Positions 1 to 9,651 are shown, counted from the first letter of the stretch. The stretch is DNA of 64,000 nucleotides from an uncultured Eubacteriales bacterium (GCA_934643185.1 CAKUBN010000005.1:9298-73297); one strand, 5' to 3'. Notes: a model not told the origin generated them from the letters alone. Numbers and translations: made by a program.

Positions 1-867
1 TGCGTCCTTGCTGTCGATGGTGAAGATCGGCTCACCGCGCAGGTCAAGGCGCTTTGCGTATTCTTCGTCGCTGATGGGCTCGTTGCCGACACGCTCGGCT
101 TCATCGAGCACTTCCTGCGGGAAAACATGCGGAATGCCGTACTGCTCTACAATGGCATCGGCGCAGACACGCGCCGTGCGGCCGCTGCCGAAGACCTTCT
201 TCACGCTTGCATATGCCCAGTCACCGCGGTAATCCTGCTCCAAAGATGCCATGACCTTGTCGCCGTTTTTCGCGCCGTTTAAATCGCGCTCGCGCATACG
301 TAAATTATAGCGAATGGCATTGTCCGGGATGAACTCAATGCCCTCATCGGTGATACTCACCGTGCCAGTCGTCTGCGCGGGCTTGTGCTCTACAATGCGG
401 CGCACACGGCCGGAGGGGCCGCGGTCGTCCTTGCGGATGTCGCCGACAATGATCTTGTCGCCGACGAGCGCACCCTGCAAGGCGCTGCCGTGGATGAAAA
501 TGTCATCGCCGCCAACATCGGGACGCGCAAAGCCGAAGTTTTTCGAGAGCGAAATGAGCGTCGCTTCCACGTCTTCGCCGACCGGAATAAGCTTCGCGTT
601 GTGCTCGCGGTCAAGTAAAATCATGCGGCGGTCTTTTAAAGAACGCAGTGCATCGTAAAAAGCAAGCTTGTCGAGCACACCTGCCTTTTTCAAAAGCTGG
701 CGTGCGCTCCAGTCGTGAATTTCCTCGCTGCGCATGGTCGCCAAAATCGTCTCTTCCATGCGGTTCAGGGGCGTGTCGCGAATATCGCGGCGACGGTCGG
801 AGCGGCCGTTTCCGTTTCTGCCCTGAAAGCTCTTGTTTCTGTCATTTCCCTTGTTATACTGTTTCAT
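1..867 (-). CDS. rnr: Ribonuclease R, N-terminal part (runs off the left edge)
   Basis: The reverse strand reads open for 289 codons from an ATG at 867 to the window edge. RNase R is a processive 3'-5' exoribonuclease that degrades structured RNA. The frame starts with a basic, Asn/Gly/Arg-rich tail (about residues 1-35), then a winged-helix-like segment, then cold-shock/OB-like segments with FGFARPD and DDIFIHG (about 110-130). At the cut edge it shows RLDLRGEPIFTIDSKDA, the entry to the RNB catalytic domain whose Asp residues bind Mg. The catalytic core and S1 domain lie outside. GGATAGG lies 4 nt before the ATG, a close but usable spacing. Family call is confident; the exact start is less so. 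Confidence 0.9.
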   Translation of the reverse strand, partial: MKQYNKGNDRNKSFQGRNGNGRSDRRRDIRDTPLNRMEETILATMRSEEIHDWSARQLLKKAGVLDKLAFYDALRSLKDRRMILLDREHNAKLIPVGEDVEATLISLSKNFGFARPDVGGDDIFIHGSALQGALVGDKIIVGDIRKDDRGPSGRVRRIVEHKPAQTTGTVSITDEGIEFIPDNAIRYNLRMRERDLNGAKNGDKVMASLEQDYRGDWAYASVKKVFGSGRTARVCADAIVEQYGIPHVFPQEVLDEAERVGNEPISDEEYAKRLDLRGEPIFTIDSKDA

Positions 868-970
868 TATACCTATCCAATCTTCCACAATCACGCCCCG
901 CCCGGTCTAAGGCGAAGCGGCGCCGAGTGCGCAAATTTCTTGTTTTGTTATTTTTGTTCTTCCGTCTTTA

Positions 971-1168
971 AACGAATAAAGTTTTCGTCGACCTTTTTCA
1001 AAAGGTCGTGGTTTCCAAAGGCAAAGCCTTTGGTCGCCATTCGCAAATGGCGAAATCTTTTTGCCTCACATAAGATCAGGAAAGGAGGACGAAACTTCCA
1101 GTGGACGTTTCGTCCGTGGAAAACCCTATCAAGGGGTTTTCCGAAAGGCGACGCCTGTCGCCTTTTTA
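971..1168 (+). repeat. Multi-hairpin dispersed repeat, copy A (subtype II)
   Basis: About 200 bp made of successive short hairpins. It begins with AATAAAGTTTT, then stem 1 (GACC/GGTC), stem 2 (CCAAAGGC/GCCTTTGG), stem 3 (CGCCATT/AATGGCG), linker GATCAGGAAAGGAGG, stem 4 (ending GGACGTTTCGTC), stem 5 with loop TATCAAG, and stem 6 (AAGGCGAC/GTCGCCTTTTT). It lies upstream of the divergent rnr start and is tail-to-tail with copy B. The 125 bp between the two copies hold nothing I recognise. Confidence 0.8.
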
Positions 1169-1293
1169 ACCCCGCCCGACCTGTGTTTTCCACATTTCTT
1201 CATAAAAAAGTTGAAATGCAGCGGTTTGGCATTTTTATAGCACAGTGCTTTTTGGAGCACAGCGGTTTTTCTAAAGCTTAGCGTTTGTATTTC

Positions 1294-1500
1294 TAAAAGC
1301 CCGGAACGGGCTTTTCAGGGAACCCATGCAACTGGGTTCCCTGCGGATTATCGTCCCCCGGACGATAAATCCTACCCTCCTAGTTTTGCGTTAGGCAAAA
1401 GGTTTTCGAGCTCTGCGGAGCTCGACCAAGTGCTTTGCCCTTGGATTCCACCAACTTTTTGAAAAAAGTTGGATCAAAGACTTTTGCGTCCGCTTTCACG
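1294..1500 (-). repeat. Multi-hairpin dispersed repeat, copy B (subtype I)
   Basis: Read on the minus strand this copy starts about 12 nt after the murD stop, in the murD sense. Stems: CCAAC/GTTGG, CAAGGGC/GCACTTG, CGAGCTC/GAGCTCG, linker ACTAGGAGGGTAG, ATCGTCC/GGACGAT, GGGAACCC/GGGTTCCC with loop AGTTGCAT, and AAAAGCCCG/CGGGCTTTT. The last hairpin could terminate murD transcription. Confidence 0.8.
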
Positions 1501-1511
1501 TCAGCTTGTGC

Positions 1512-2915
1512 TTAGTTCAGTGCTTTCACTTCTTCTCTGTAAATATCACCGCGCACGGCAAAGCTCTTGTACATATCAAAGCCCGTTGCGGCGGGACACA
1601 GAGACACCACGTCGCCCGGCTCTGCGCTTTCTCTTGCAAGGCGCACGGCATCTTTCATGTTGCTTGCGTGCAGAATCACCGGCGCGCCGTCCTTATAGTT
1701 TTCGGCACCGCGCACCGCAGCTTCGATCTTCCCCGCGGCCGGCGTTTTAAAGCCCTCAAGCGGTTTTTCGGGCGCGAGCAGCACGAGTGTCTTCACCTTG
1801 TCACAAATGACCTTGCCCAGCTCGTCAAACGGCACCTTTTTGTCCGCACCGCCCGCAATCATAACGATCTTGAAATCATACAGCGAAAGCGTGCCGATCA
1901 TTGCGCGGGACGGACTCGTTGCGATGGAGTCGTTATACCATCTCACGCCGTCCAGCTCGCGCACGAACTCCATGCGGTGCTCGACGCCGTTGAATTCTTT
2001 CGCGACAGTCCTGATAACTTCTTTCGAGACATCGCCCCACACGGCAGAAATCGCCGCAAGGTAGTTTTCGACGTTGTGCTTGCCGGGAATGCGAATGTCG
2101 CTTTCCTCCATAATATATTCGTCGCCGAAGTAGATTTTGCCGTCCGCGCTGCACCACGCGCCGTTCGTCTTCTCTCTGCGGGAGAACATGTACGTCATGC
2201 CGCGCGTGTCAGCGGCACAGGCCGCCGTCAGGGCGTTATCCGCGTTCAAAACCGTGCGACCGAACGCATTCTGGTGCAAAAGTACGTTCTTCTTCGCGTT
2301 CACGTACTCGTCCATATCCTTGTGCACGTCGAGGTGGTTCGGCGACAGATTCGTGATGACCGCGACATTCGGGCTGCGGCGCATGGAGATGAGCTGGAAG
2401 CTCGAAAGCTCCACCACCGCCACATCCTCGGGCTTTACATCACGGATCTCCGGCAGAAGCGGGCGGCCGATGTTGCCGCCGAGGTGCACGGTCTTGCCCG
2501 CCGCTTTCAGCATTTCGGCAATGACGGACGTTGTGGTCGTCTTGCCGTCGCTGCCCGTCACGGCGTAAATTTTGCACGGACACAGGTCGAAAAAGACTTC
2601 CATTTCGCTCGTCACGGCAACACCGTTTGCACGGGCCTTTTGCAGCTCGGGCAGCAGATACGGCACGCCGGGCGCGCGGAACAGCATGTCTTCGTCGATA
2701 CTTTCAAGGTAGTCTTCGCCGCAGATGAGCTTTGCGCCGAGCTTTTTCAGCGCTTCGCCGTCTTCGCCCAGCGCCGCTTCGCTGCGCTTATCGCGCACCG
2801 AAACAGCTGCACCGTGGGCTTTAAACTGTTCAATGAGCGGCAGGTTGGAGCGCCCCACGCCGACAAACGTGATGCGCTTGCCGGAAAGAGACGCGTAAAA
2901 TTCGTTTGCTGTCAT
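1512..2915 (-). CDS. murD: UDP-N-acetylmuramoyl-L-alanine:D-glutamate ligase
   Basis: Cytoplasmic peptidoglycan precursor ligase that adds D-glutamate to UDP-MurNAc-L-Ala using ATP. The 467 residues match family length. An N-terminal Rossmann-like domain (GVGRSN near 19-24) precedes the ATP P-loop GSDGKTTTT at 121-129, where GSDGK replaces the more common GTNGK, as in many clostridial MurDs. VVELSSFQL and NLSPNHLDVH follow, typical of the Mur ligase central domain; the C-terminal domain carries IAGGADKK and CPAATGFDMY. The start follows AAAGGAG at good spacing. No other cell-wall cluster genes flank it; the next upstream gene is an aldo/keto reductase 18 nt away. Repeat copy B forms its 3' flank. 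Confidence 0.95.
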   Translation of the reverse strand: MTANEFYASLSGKRITFVGVGRSNLPLIEQFKAHGAAVSVRDKRSEAALGEDGEALKKLGAKLICGEDYLESIDEDMLFRAPGVPYLLPELQKARANGVAVTSEMEVFFDLCPCKIYAVTGSDGKTTTTSVIAEMLKAAGKTVHLGGNIGRPLLPEIRDVKPEDVAVVELSSFQLISMRRSPNVAVITNLSPNHLDVHKDMDEYVNAKKNVLLHQNAFGRTVLNADNALTAACAADTRGMTYMFSRREKTNGAWCSADGKIYFGDEYIMEESDIRIPGKHNVENYLAAISAVWGDVSKEVIRTVAKEFNGVEHRMEFVRELDGVRWYNDSIATSPSRAMIGTLSLYDFKIVMIAGGADKKVPFDELGKVICDKVKTLVLLAPEKPLEGFKTPAAGKIEAAVRGAENYKDGAPVILHASNMKDAVRLARESAEPGDVVSLCPAATGFDMYKSFAVRGDIYREEVKALN

Positions 2916-2933
2916 AATTCGGAACTTTCTCCT

Positions 2934-3944
2934 TTATTTTAAAAAGGTGCGATAATCCTCCAGATTCTTGCGGAGCAATTCGGGGGTGTTTAAGGTATAC
3001 GGACATTTCTTCATGCACTGGCCGCAGTGCTTGCAGTTTTCAATCAGCTCCATTTTCGCCTGCCACTCGGGCGTCAGCCATGCGGCGGACGGAGCGCGGC
3101 GCAGCATAAGCGACATGCGCGCGCACTGATTGATCTCAATACCGGCGGGACATGGCATGCAGTAGCCGCAGCCGCGGCAGAAATCGCCCGCGAGGGACTC
3201 GTGCTCTTTTTCGATGAACGCCGCAAGCTCGTCCGTCATCACCGGCGGGTTATCATTGTAGGAAAGAAACTCGTCAAGCTCTTTCTCGCGCTGTACACCC
3301 CAAATGGGCAACGTGTTCTCATACTGCGCAAGGTACGCATACGCCGCATCGCTGCGCGTGATGAGACCGCCGGAAAGCGCCTTCATGCAGATGAAGCCGA
3401 CGTTCTTCTCCTTACATAGGTTCACAAGCTCAATGTCCTTTTCGCTCGCAAGGTAGCAGAACGGGAACTGCAGCGTTTCATACAAGCCGGATTCCACGGC
3501 TTCGCGCGCCACATGCAGGCGATGATTCGTGATGCCGATGTGACGGATCTTGCCCTGCGCTTTCGCTTCCAGCATCGCCTCATAAAGGCCTGTGCCGTCG
3601 CCGGGCTTCGGGCAGAAGGACGGCGTGTGGAACTGGTAAATATCCACGTGGTCGGTCTTCAGCATGGAAAGGCTCGTCTCGAGGTCTTTCCAAAAGCCTT
3701 CAACGGTTGTCGAGGCCGTTTTCGTCGCGATGATGATGTCGTCGCGCACATCGGCAAGTGCCTGACCGATCTTATATTCGCTATCCGAATACGCGCGTGC
3801 GGTGTCGAAAAAGCGGATGCCGTTATCGTATGCTTTGCGCAGCAGCTTGCCCGCTTCTTCAACGGAAATGCGCTGAATGGGCAGCGCGCCGAAGCCGTTG
3901 CGATTGACCGTGATGCCGGTATTGCCGAGTGTCACTGTTTTCAT
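2934..3944 (-). CDS. Aldo/keto reductase with C-terminal 4Fe-4S ferredoxin-like domain
   Basis: NAD(P)H-dependent oxidoreductase of the AKR superfamily; substrate unknown. The TIM barrel carries the catalytic tetrad D47, Y52, K75 and H106. The C-terminus adds two cysteine clusters, C256/C259/C262/C265 and C304/C307/C310/C314, which predict two 4Fe-4S centres, so electrons may come from or go to ferredoxin rather than only a nicotinamide. This subclass is common in anaerobic Clostridia. The start ATG follows AAGGACGG at 8 nt. It lies 18 nt upstream of murD on the same strand and may be co-transcribed, though no functional link is evident. Confidence 0.9.
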   Translation of the reverse strand: MKTVTLGNTGITVNRNGFGALPIQRISVEEAGKLLRKAYDNGIRFFDTARAYSDSEYKIGQALADVRDDIIIATKTASTTVEGFWKDLETSLSMLKTDHVDIYQFHTPSFCPKPGDGTGLYEAMLEAKAQGKIRHIGITNHRLHVAREAVESGLYETLQFPFCYLASEKDIELVNLCKEKNVGFICMKALSGGLITRSDAAYAYLAQYENTLPIWGVQREKELDEFLSYNDNPPVMTDELAAFIEKEHESLAGDFCRGCGYCMPCPAGIEINQCARMSLMLRRAPSAAWLTPEWQAKMELIENCKHCGQCMKKCPYTLNTPELLRKNLEDYRTFLK

Positions 3945-3994
3945 AGTTTTCCCGTCCTTTCAAAATATACATACCCGAAAATTTCCTTTGGGCT

Positions 3995-5782
3995 TTATTC
4001 CGTGTCCGCCGTCATTTCCTGGTAGCTTTTATATAAGTCAAAGTAAATGCCCTTTTTCTTCATAAGCTCCTGATGCGTACCGGCTTCTTCAATGCCCTTA
4101 TCCGTCAGCACCAGAATTTTCGTCGCGTTCTTGATGGTCGTCAAACGGTGCGCAATCGTGAACGTCGTTCTGCCCTTCGCAAGCTTTTCAAGCGACGCCT
4201 GCACGATACGCTCGCTTTCGTTATCGAGCGCACTCGTCGCTTCGTCTAAAATCAAAATCGGCGGGTTCTTTAAAAACGCACGCGCAATGGAAATGCGTTG
4301 CTTCTGGCCGCCGGAAAGCTTCACGCCGCGCTCGCCGACGTATGTATCGTAGCCGTTTGAAAGCCCCTCGATAAATTCATGCGCGCCCGCCATTTTGGAG
4401 GCCGCAATGACTTCTTCTTTCGACGCGCCCGGCTTGCCGTACTGAATGTTCTCAAACACCGAGCCGGAGAACAGGTACACGTCCTGCTGCACAAAGCCGA
4501 TGCGGTCGCGCAGGGATTTCAGCGTCACCGTACGGATATCCTTGCCGTCGATGCGGATGGTGCCGGCAGTCGTATCGTAAAAACGCGGAATGAGGTTGCA
4601 CAGCGTCGTTTTACCGCCGCCCGAGGGGCCGACAAGCGCGATGTTCTCGCCCGCTTTTACGTCGAGGTCGATGTCAGAAAGCACCTCGGTGCCGTCGTCA
4701 TTATACTTGAAGCTTACGTGGTCGAACGTCACGTCGCCCTTGACAATGCCGATGTCTTTGGCGTCCGGCGCGTCGCTGATCTCGATGGGCGCGTCCATAA
4801 CCTGAAAGAAGCGCTCCACGCCGCTCATGCCGCTTTGGAACTGCTCCGTAAACTGCACGATGCGGTGAATGGAATTGATGAGCGTTGTGATATACAAAAG
4901 GTACGCCACAAGCTGCGAGGGGTCGATGGCGCCGTTCATCATGAAGATGGCGCCCGCAATGACGACCACGATATACATGAGACCGTCAAAAAATTTATTG
5001 GAGGCTTCAAAGCCGCCCATATACATGTAGCGCAGGCGCTTGATGTTATAAAAGCGCCGGTTGCCCTCTTCAAACTTCTTTTCTTCAAGCGGCTCGTTCG
5101 CGAAGGATTTCACCACGCGCACGCCAAGCAGGCTGTCTTCCACCTGCGCGTTGATCTCGCCGAGCTGTTGGCGCTGGCTGCGGAACTGCGCCTGCATTCT
5201 CTTATTGAAGAACATGGCGGCCGCCAGCATAAACGGCAGCACCGCAAAGATAATCAGCGTCAGCGGCACACTCATCGTGCACAAAATCACAAATGCGCCG
5301 ATGATCTTAATGCCCGCAATGAAAAATTCCTCCGGACAGTGATGCGCAAACTCCGTGATGTCAAACAGGTCAGTCGTGATGCGGGACATGAGCTGACCGA
5401 TCTTCGTGTTGTCAAAATACGAAAACGAGAGCTTCTGCAGGTGTGCGAACATATCGCGGCGCATGTCGGTCTCGATCTTTGTGCCCATGATGTGGCCGAT
5501 AGACGCCATGAAGAACGTTGCGCCCACGTCGACGAGTTTTAAGAAAATGTACAGCCCTCCGATGCGCAGAATATAACTGAGCGTCAAAGACGCTAGGTCA
5601 TTGATGCCGCGGTCCGTGATCTGCTGCACGATGATTGGCAGCGCCAGCTCGCATACGGTCGTCAGCGCCGCGCAGAACAGGTCGAAAATGAGGATCCACA
5701 GATACTTTTTAAAGTACGGCGCAAAACGGCGTATAAGACCCTTTTTGCCCTTATTTGTCACAGTTGCTTCCACAATACCCAT
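3995..5782 (-). CDS. ABC exporter half-transporter (fused permease and ATPase)
   Basis: An MsbA/LmrA-type half transporter, probably a homodimeric membrane exporter of lipid, drug or peptide; substrate not predictable. An N-terminal six-helix region (about 25-310) precedes an ATPase with Walker A GPSGGGKTTL, signature LSGGQKQR, Walker B ILILDEATSALD and the switch His in AHR. The 595 residues are a standard length. Start caution: AAAGG abuts the ATG at 5782, whereas a GTG three codons later (5773) has an ideal 8-nt spacing, so the real start may be GTG. It stands alone between an aldo/keto reductase and a flippase on the same strand. Confidence 0.93.
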   Translation of the reverse strand: MGIVEATVTNKGKKGLIRRFAPYFKKYLWILIFDLFCAALTTVCELALPIIVQQITDRGINDLASLTLSYILRIGGLYIFLKLVDVGATFFMASIGHIMGTKIETDMRRDMFAHLQKLSFSYFDNTKIGQLMSRITTDLFDITEFAHHCPEEFFIAGIKIIGAFVILCTMSVPLTLIIFAVLPFMLAAAMFFNKRMQAQFRSQRQQLGEINAQVEDSLLGVRVVKSFANEPLEEKKFEEGNRRFYNIKRLRYMYMGGFEASNKFFDGLMYIVVVIAGAIFMMNGAIDPSQLVAYLLYITTLINSIHRIVQFTEQFQSGMSGVERFFQVMDAPIEISDAPDAKDIGIVKGDVTFDHVSFKYNDDGTEVLSDIDLDVKAGENIALVGPSGGGKTTLCNLIPRFYDTTAGTIRIDGKDIRTVTLKSLRDRIGFVQQDVYLFSGSVFENIQYGKPGASKEEVIAASKMAGAHEFIEGLSNGYDTYVGERGVKLSGGQKQRISIARAFLKNPPILILDEATSALDNESERIVQASLEKLAKGRTTFTIAHRLTTIKNATKILVLTDKGIEEAGTHQELMKKKGIYFDLYKSYQEMTADTE

Positions 5783-5884
5783 CCTTTCTTTCGTCGGCGC
5801 AAAACCGTTTTCTGCACCGCGAAATTCCCCAAAAACTTATAATTTTATTTTATCACAGGCACATGGCCTTTACAAGACAGGAAG

Positions 5885-7495
5885 TTACTTCAAATGCAGT
5901 TTATCCGCCAGTTTTTCACCCTTCGGCAGCTGCACGATCTCCTCGCGCGTGATGGCTTTGGTAAACACCGCCGCCACGAGGTAAACGAGGATTGCAAGCA
6001 GAATAACCGGAATGACCGCGAACTTCTCACTCATAAAGCGCGTGAGCAGCAGATATACGGGGTACGAGACCGCGCCCATAATGACAGAAGCAAGGAGCGG
6101 ACGAATGCCCATGCGCACCACGCTCGGAATTTCCGGCAGCATACGGTGCAGCGCGATAAGGTTCAGAATAATCATAACAAGATACGAAACGAACGTACCG
6201 ACAGCAGAGCCCATGGCGTTCACCTCCGGGATGCCGCACAGCACATACACAACGCCGATGCGAACCACCGTGCCGATGATCATGTTCGTGACCGGCACGT
6301 ATACCTTACCGACCGCCTGGATCATGGCGTTCGTGGTGTAGAGCAGGCTTGCCGTGATGACAGCCGGAGCCATAACGGCGAGCAGCGGCGCGGTGTTTGC
6401 CGCAAACTCCGGGCGGCTGTACAGCAGCAACGAGCAAATGGGCTTTGCAAAAATGCACAGACCCACGGCGGACGGAATGGCCACCATGAGCGTCATGCGC
6501 AGGGAAAGCGTGGAAATGCGGCCGATCTCGCGCTTTTCTTTTTTTGCAATCGCACCGGAAAGCATCGGCAGCACGATGGTAGAGATGGGCACGATGACGG
6601 CGTTCGGCAGGTCGAAATACTTGCGCGCCGTGCCGAGCCAGCCCTTCATAGCGATGGCGGAGTTCGCGTCCACACCGGCGGCGCCCTGCAAACGATACAT
6701 CATCACAGAGGAATCCACAATGTCGAGCGCGCTCAAAAACGCAGAGCCGATGATGACCGGCACCGCAAAGGTCAGGATAGATTTCAAAATTTCACCAACA
6801 CTCGAAACCTTCGGCTCAAAAGGTGAATAGCGCGTATCGCGCGATTTGCGGAAGTAGTACAGAAGAATGTACAAAACCGCGAAGAACGAGCCGATGGAAA
6901 CACCGAGGATCGCGCCTGCCGCGCCAAGCTCCGGCAAGCCGGTGGTCTTCAGGAAATACAGTGCCAGCGCAATACCGACGAACAGTTTAATGAGCGACTC
7001 CAAAACCTGCGAGACCGCCGTCGGCGTCATGTTGGAGCGCCCTTGGAAATAGCCGCGCAAACACGACGAAAGGGACATGAAAAAGCACATCGGTGCCAAG
7101 GCTGCAATGGCGTACATGGAGCGGTCATTTTGGTTCATGAGCATCGCGAACTGACGGGAAAACACCGCCATGACGATGCAGCCGACAAGACCGATGCCGG
7201 AGAACAGTGTGAATGCCACGCGGAAAATTTTATCCGCTTCGCGCTTGCGGTTCTGTGCATACGCCACGCTGACAAGGCGCGAAATGGCGACCGGTGTGCC
7301 GGAAGATGCCAAAACACTGAAAAATACAAAAATGTCATACGCCGTGTTGAAATGCCCCATGCCCTCATCATCGAGGAAATTCGCAAGCGGAATAGAGAAA
7401 AATATATTGATGAATTTGACGATAAACGTCGCTGCCGTCAAAATTGCGGTACCCTTTAAAAAGCTCTGTCCTTTCTGTTCCGTCTTCTGAGACAA
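5885..7495 (-). CDS. SpoVB/MurJ-like polysaccharide flippase (MOP superfamily)
   Basis: Multi-pass membrane protein of 536 residues with about 14 predicted helices. The N-terminal stretch around FLKGTAILTAATFIVKFIN, followed by DDEGMGHFNTAYDI, is typical of the stage V sporulation protein B / putative lipid II flippase group. Such proteins move lipid-linked sugar precursors across the membrane and in spore formers support cortex synthesis. A second, divergent family member lies at 58126-59649. The start follows GGAGTG, and a promoter-like TTGCGA/TATACT pair lies about 90 bp upstream. The exact cargo is inferred only from family. Confidence 0.85.
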   Translation of the reverse strand: MSQKTEQKGQSFLKGTAILTAATFIVKFINIFFSIPLANFLDDEGMGHFNTAYDIFVFFSVLASSGTPVAISRLVSVAYAQNRKREADKIFRVAFTLFSGIGLVGCIVMAVFSRQFAMLMNQNDRSMYAIAALAPMCFFMSLSSCLRGYFQGRSNMTPTAVSQVLESLIKLFVGIALALYFLKTTGLPELGAAGAILGVSIGSFFAVLYILLYYFRKSRDTRYSPFEPKVSSVGEILKSILTFAVPVIIGSAFLSALDIVDSSVMMYRLQGAAGVDANSAIAMKGWLGTARKYFDLPNAVIVPISTIVLPMLSGAIAKKEKREIGRISTLSLRMTLMVAIPSAVGLCIFAKPICSLLLYSRPEFAANTAPLLAVMAPAVITASLLYTTNAMIQAVGKVYVPVTNMIIGTVVRIGVVYVLCGIPEVNAMGSAVGTFVSYLVMIILNLIALHRMLPEIPSVVRMGIRPLLASVIMGAVSYPVYLLLTRFMSEKFAVIPVILLAILVYLVAAVFTKAITREEIVQLPKGEKLADKLHLK

Positions 7496-7583
7496 ATTGA
7501 AATCACTCCTATATCAAAATCGTAAATTGCCGCATTGAAACGCATTTAGGAAGCCTGAACAGCACACAAAATACGTACAAAAT

Positions 7584-7613
7584 AGTATACCATACTTTCC
7601 CCCTGTTTCGCAA
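7584..7613 (-). promoter_or_regulatory. Sigma-A-like promoter for the SpoVB-like flippase
   Basis: On the minus strand TTGCGA and TATACT are separated by 18 bp, with the start codon about 90 nt downstream. Prediction by eye only. Confidence 0.5.
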
Positions 7614-7640
7614 GGAAACGGGCTTAAAATGTGCGCGATG

Positions 7641-7677
7641 AAAGCAAAGATCCCCTGTGCAAAACGCACAGAGGATC
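7641..7677 (-). terminator. Intrinsic terminator after ktrB
   Basis: A 12-bp perfect stem (arms 7649-7660 and 7666-7677) with a 5-nt loop is followed on the minus strand by TTTGCTTT. It begins 5 nt after the ktrB stop and would end the queT-ktrB transcript. Confidence 0.75.
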
Positions 7678-7682
7678 CAAAA

Positions 7683-9056
7683 TCACCCGATCAGCATTCT
7701 GCCCTCCGGCAGAACGGAACCGCCTTTCTTTTTGCGCATTAAGATCGCTACGCCGAACGAAACGGGGCCTACGCGGCCAATGAACATCGTCAGCGTTAAG
7801 GCGAGCTTTGCGAGCGGATGCAGCGTCGGGGTCAGGCTGGCGCTGAGACCGACCGTCGCAAAGGCAGAAACAGCTTCGAGCATCGCATCCGATATGGAAA
7901 CGCCGTGGTGCAGAGCCAGAATGAGACCCACGTTCAAAACGGAGACCACAAGGCCGAACGCCACGACCGTGAGGGACTTGTTCACCATGGCGGGGTCGAA
8001 ACGGTGACGCAGGAACGTAGTGGTGTCTTCGCCGCAAAGAGTGGATTTCACCGCCGCAAACAGCACCACGAGCGTTGTGACTTTAATGCCGCCCGCCGTG
8101 GAGCCCGGGCAGCCGCCGATGAACATCAAAAATGAGGTAAGGAGCTTTGCGCCCTCCGATTCCTGCTTGATGCTGACGGAGGCAAAGCCCGCCGTGCGCG
8201 TGTTCACCGACTGGAAAAACGCCGCGTTCAGCTTTTCAAAGAAATTCAGATTGCGGTACGTGTTGTTGTACTCGAGGATAAAGAGCATCACCGTGCCGAA
8301 GACCAGAAGCACCAGGGACGCACGCAGGCAGACCTGCGCGTGAAAGCTGAGCTTTTCCACATGCTGGCGGTGCAGACGCGCGGAAATTTTCTTGCGGTAA
8401 ATATCCTGAAACACCACAAAGCCCGTGGAGCCGATGATGATGAGTGCCGAGATCGTCAGGGTGACGAGCGGGTCGCCGTTAAAGGCGGATAAGCTCGAAT
8501 TGCCGGGGATGAAGCTTAAAATATCGAAGCCCGCGTTGCAGAACGCCGAGACGGAGACGAACACCGAGGCCCATGCGCCGAGGCCGCCGTAGAGCGGCAC
8601 AAAGCGGATCATGAGCAACAGCGCGCCGAGGGCTTCCACCGCAAATGTAAACGCGACCACGATGCGCAGCAGCGAGATGACATCCAAATTGCTGCCGCCT
8701 GCGCTTTCGCGGGCGAGTACAAGGTGGCGTATGCCGATGCGGCGGCGAATGAGCAGCGTGAGACCCGTTGCAAACGCGGCAAGACCGAGGCCGCCGCACT
8801 GAATGAGCACGAGCAGCACGCCCTGCCCGAAATACGACCAGTGCGTAAATGTATCGTACACGGAAAGACCCGTGACGCACGCCGCGGAGGTGGCTGTGAA
8901 AAGCGCATCCACGGGATTCGTGAACCGCCCGCTTTTGGCCGAGACCGGCAGCGTGAGCAGCACGGTGCCGATAAAAATCAGCACCAAAAAGCTGACAACA
9001 AACACGCGCGTAGGCGACGTGCGCTTTAACATTTTTTGAAATCTGCTCGTTTTCAT
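7683..9056 (-). CDS. ktrB: TrkH/KtrB-family potassium transporter membrane subunit
   Basis: Integral membrane K+ (possibly Na+-coupled) transporter of 457 residues. It shows the repeated pore-loop pattern of the family: TSAACVTGL near 52-60, a second in SVSAFCNAGFD, a third in SVNTRTAGF, and a fourth near FATVGLS. IQCGGLG after the second helix is also typical. KtrB normally works with the cytosolic RCK subunit KtrA, and no ktrA is in the window. It lies 40 bp downstream of queT on the same strand, with a GC-rich hairpin lacking a U-tract between them, so co-transcription from the riboswitch-controlled promoter is possible. The start follows GGAG at only 3-4 nt. Confidence 0.9.
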   Translation of the reverse strand: MKTSRFQKMLKRTSPTRVFVVSFLVLIFIGTVLLTLPVSAKSGRFTNPVDALFTATSAACVTGLSVYDTFTHWSYFGQGVLLVLIQCGGLGLAAFATGLTLLIRRRIGIRHLVLARESAGGSNLDVISLLRIVVAFTFAVEALGALLLMIRFVPLYGGLGAWASVFVSVSAFCNAGFDILSFIPGNSSLSAFNGDPLVTLTISALIIIGSTGFVVFQDIYRKKISARLHRQHVEKLSFHAQVCLRASLVLLVFGTVMLFILEYNNTYRNLNFFEKLNAAFFQSVNTRTAGFASVSIKQESEGAKLLTSFLMFIGGCPGSTAGGIKVTTLVVLFAAVKSTLCGEDTTTFLRHRFDPAMVNKSLTVVAFGLVVSVLNVGLILALHHGVSISDAMLEAVSAFATVGLSASLTPTLHPLAKLALTLTMFIGRVGPVSFGVAILMRKKKGGSVLPEGRMLIG

Positions 9057-9096
9057 AAACTCCGACCGACTTTCTCCGGGCTTGCCCGGAACAGAT

Positions 9097-9636
9097 TTAC
9101 GCCAACATGAGTTCGCTGATCTTCGTGCGGCGCAGGGCGAGCATCAGCGGCACACCGAGCGCATAGCACACGACGAGCTCGCCGAGGCCGACGGAAACCG
9201 CGCCCGCGATGAAGCCTGCGAGGGAGAGATTGCCGAAGGCGAACGCGCCGTTATCTGCAAGGCAGGCCACTTCAAAGCCGACGATGAAGGCGTTGAAAAT
9301 GACCGGCGGCAGCGGCGCCAAAACCGGGATCTCTTTCCAGCGAATGTTGCGTACAAGGTAAGAAAAAACGCCCGCGAGCAGCGTTGCAAGCGTGCCGAAC
9401 ACCCAATCTACGACACCGAGCGGACTTGCAAGGTTCGAGATGAGGCAGCCGACGGCAAGCCCGGGGATGGCGGCCGGTGTAAAGGCCGGCAGCACCGTTA
9501 AGGCTTCCGAAAAGCGGAACTGCACCGCGCCAAACGCCAAGTTCATGGCGGCAGCGGCATACGTGAGGACAGCGTACAGCGCCGCGATCACAGCGCTGAG
9601 CGCCAGAAAGCGGACTTTTGAGGTTTTCTTATTCAT
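9097..9636 (-). CDS. queT: QueT-type queuosine precursor (preQ1) ECF transporter S component
   Basis: A 179-residue membrane protein with about five or six hydrophobic segments and the family signatures FRFSEALTVLPAF and NLASPLGVVDWVFGT. QueT is the substrate-capture subunit of an ECF vitamin-type importer for preQ1 or a related deazapurine used to make queuosine in tRNA. The shared ECF ATPase and T subunits are not here, as usual for this class. Directly upstream is a preQ1-I riboswitch, which independently supports the assignment. GGAAAGG lies about 8 nt before the ATG. ktrB follows after 40 bp. Confidence 0.95.
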   Translation of the reverse strand: MNKKTSKVRFLALSAVIAALYAVLTYAAAAMNLAFGAVQFRFSEALTVLPAFTPAAIPGLAVGCLISNLASPLGVVDWVFGTLATLLAGVFSYLVRNIRWKEIPVLAPLPPVIFNAFIVGFEVACLADNGAFAFGNLSLAGFIAGAVSVGLGELVVCYALGVPLMLALRRTKISELMLA

Positions 9637-9651
9637 TTCAGCATTCCTTTC

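Noticed and set aside
1506..2942. 478-codon open frame on the plus strand
   Set aside because: It is the complement of murD; His/Arg-rich composition and no ribosome binding site mark it as an antisense shadow.
4379..5542. 387-codon open frame on the plus strand
   Set aside because: Antisense to the ABC exporter with clear Walker motifs; no start context.
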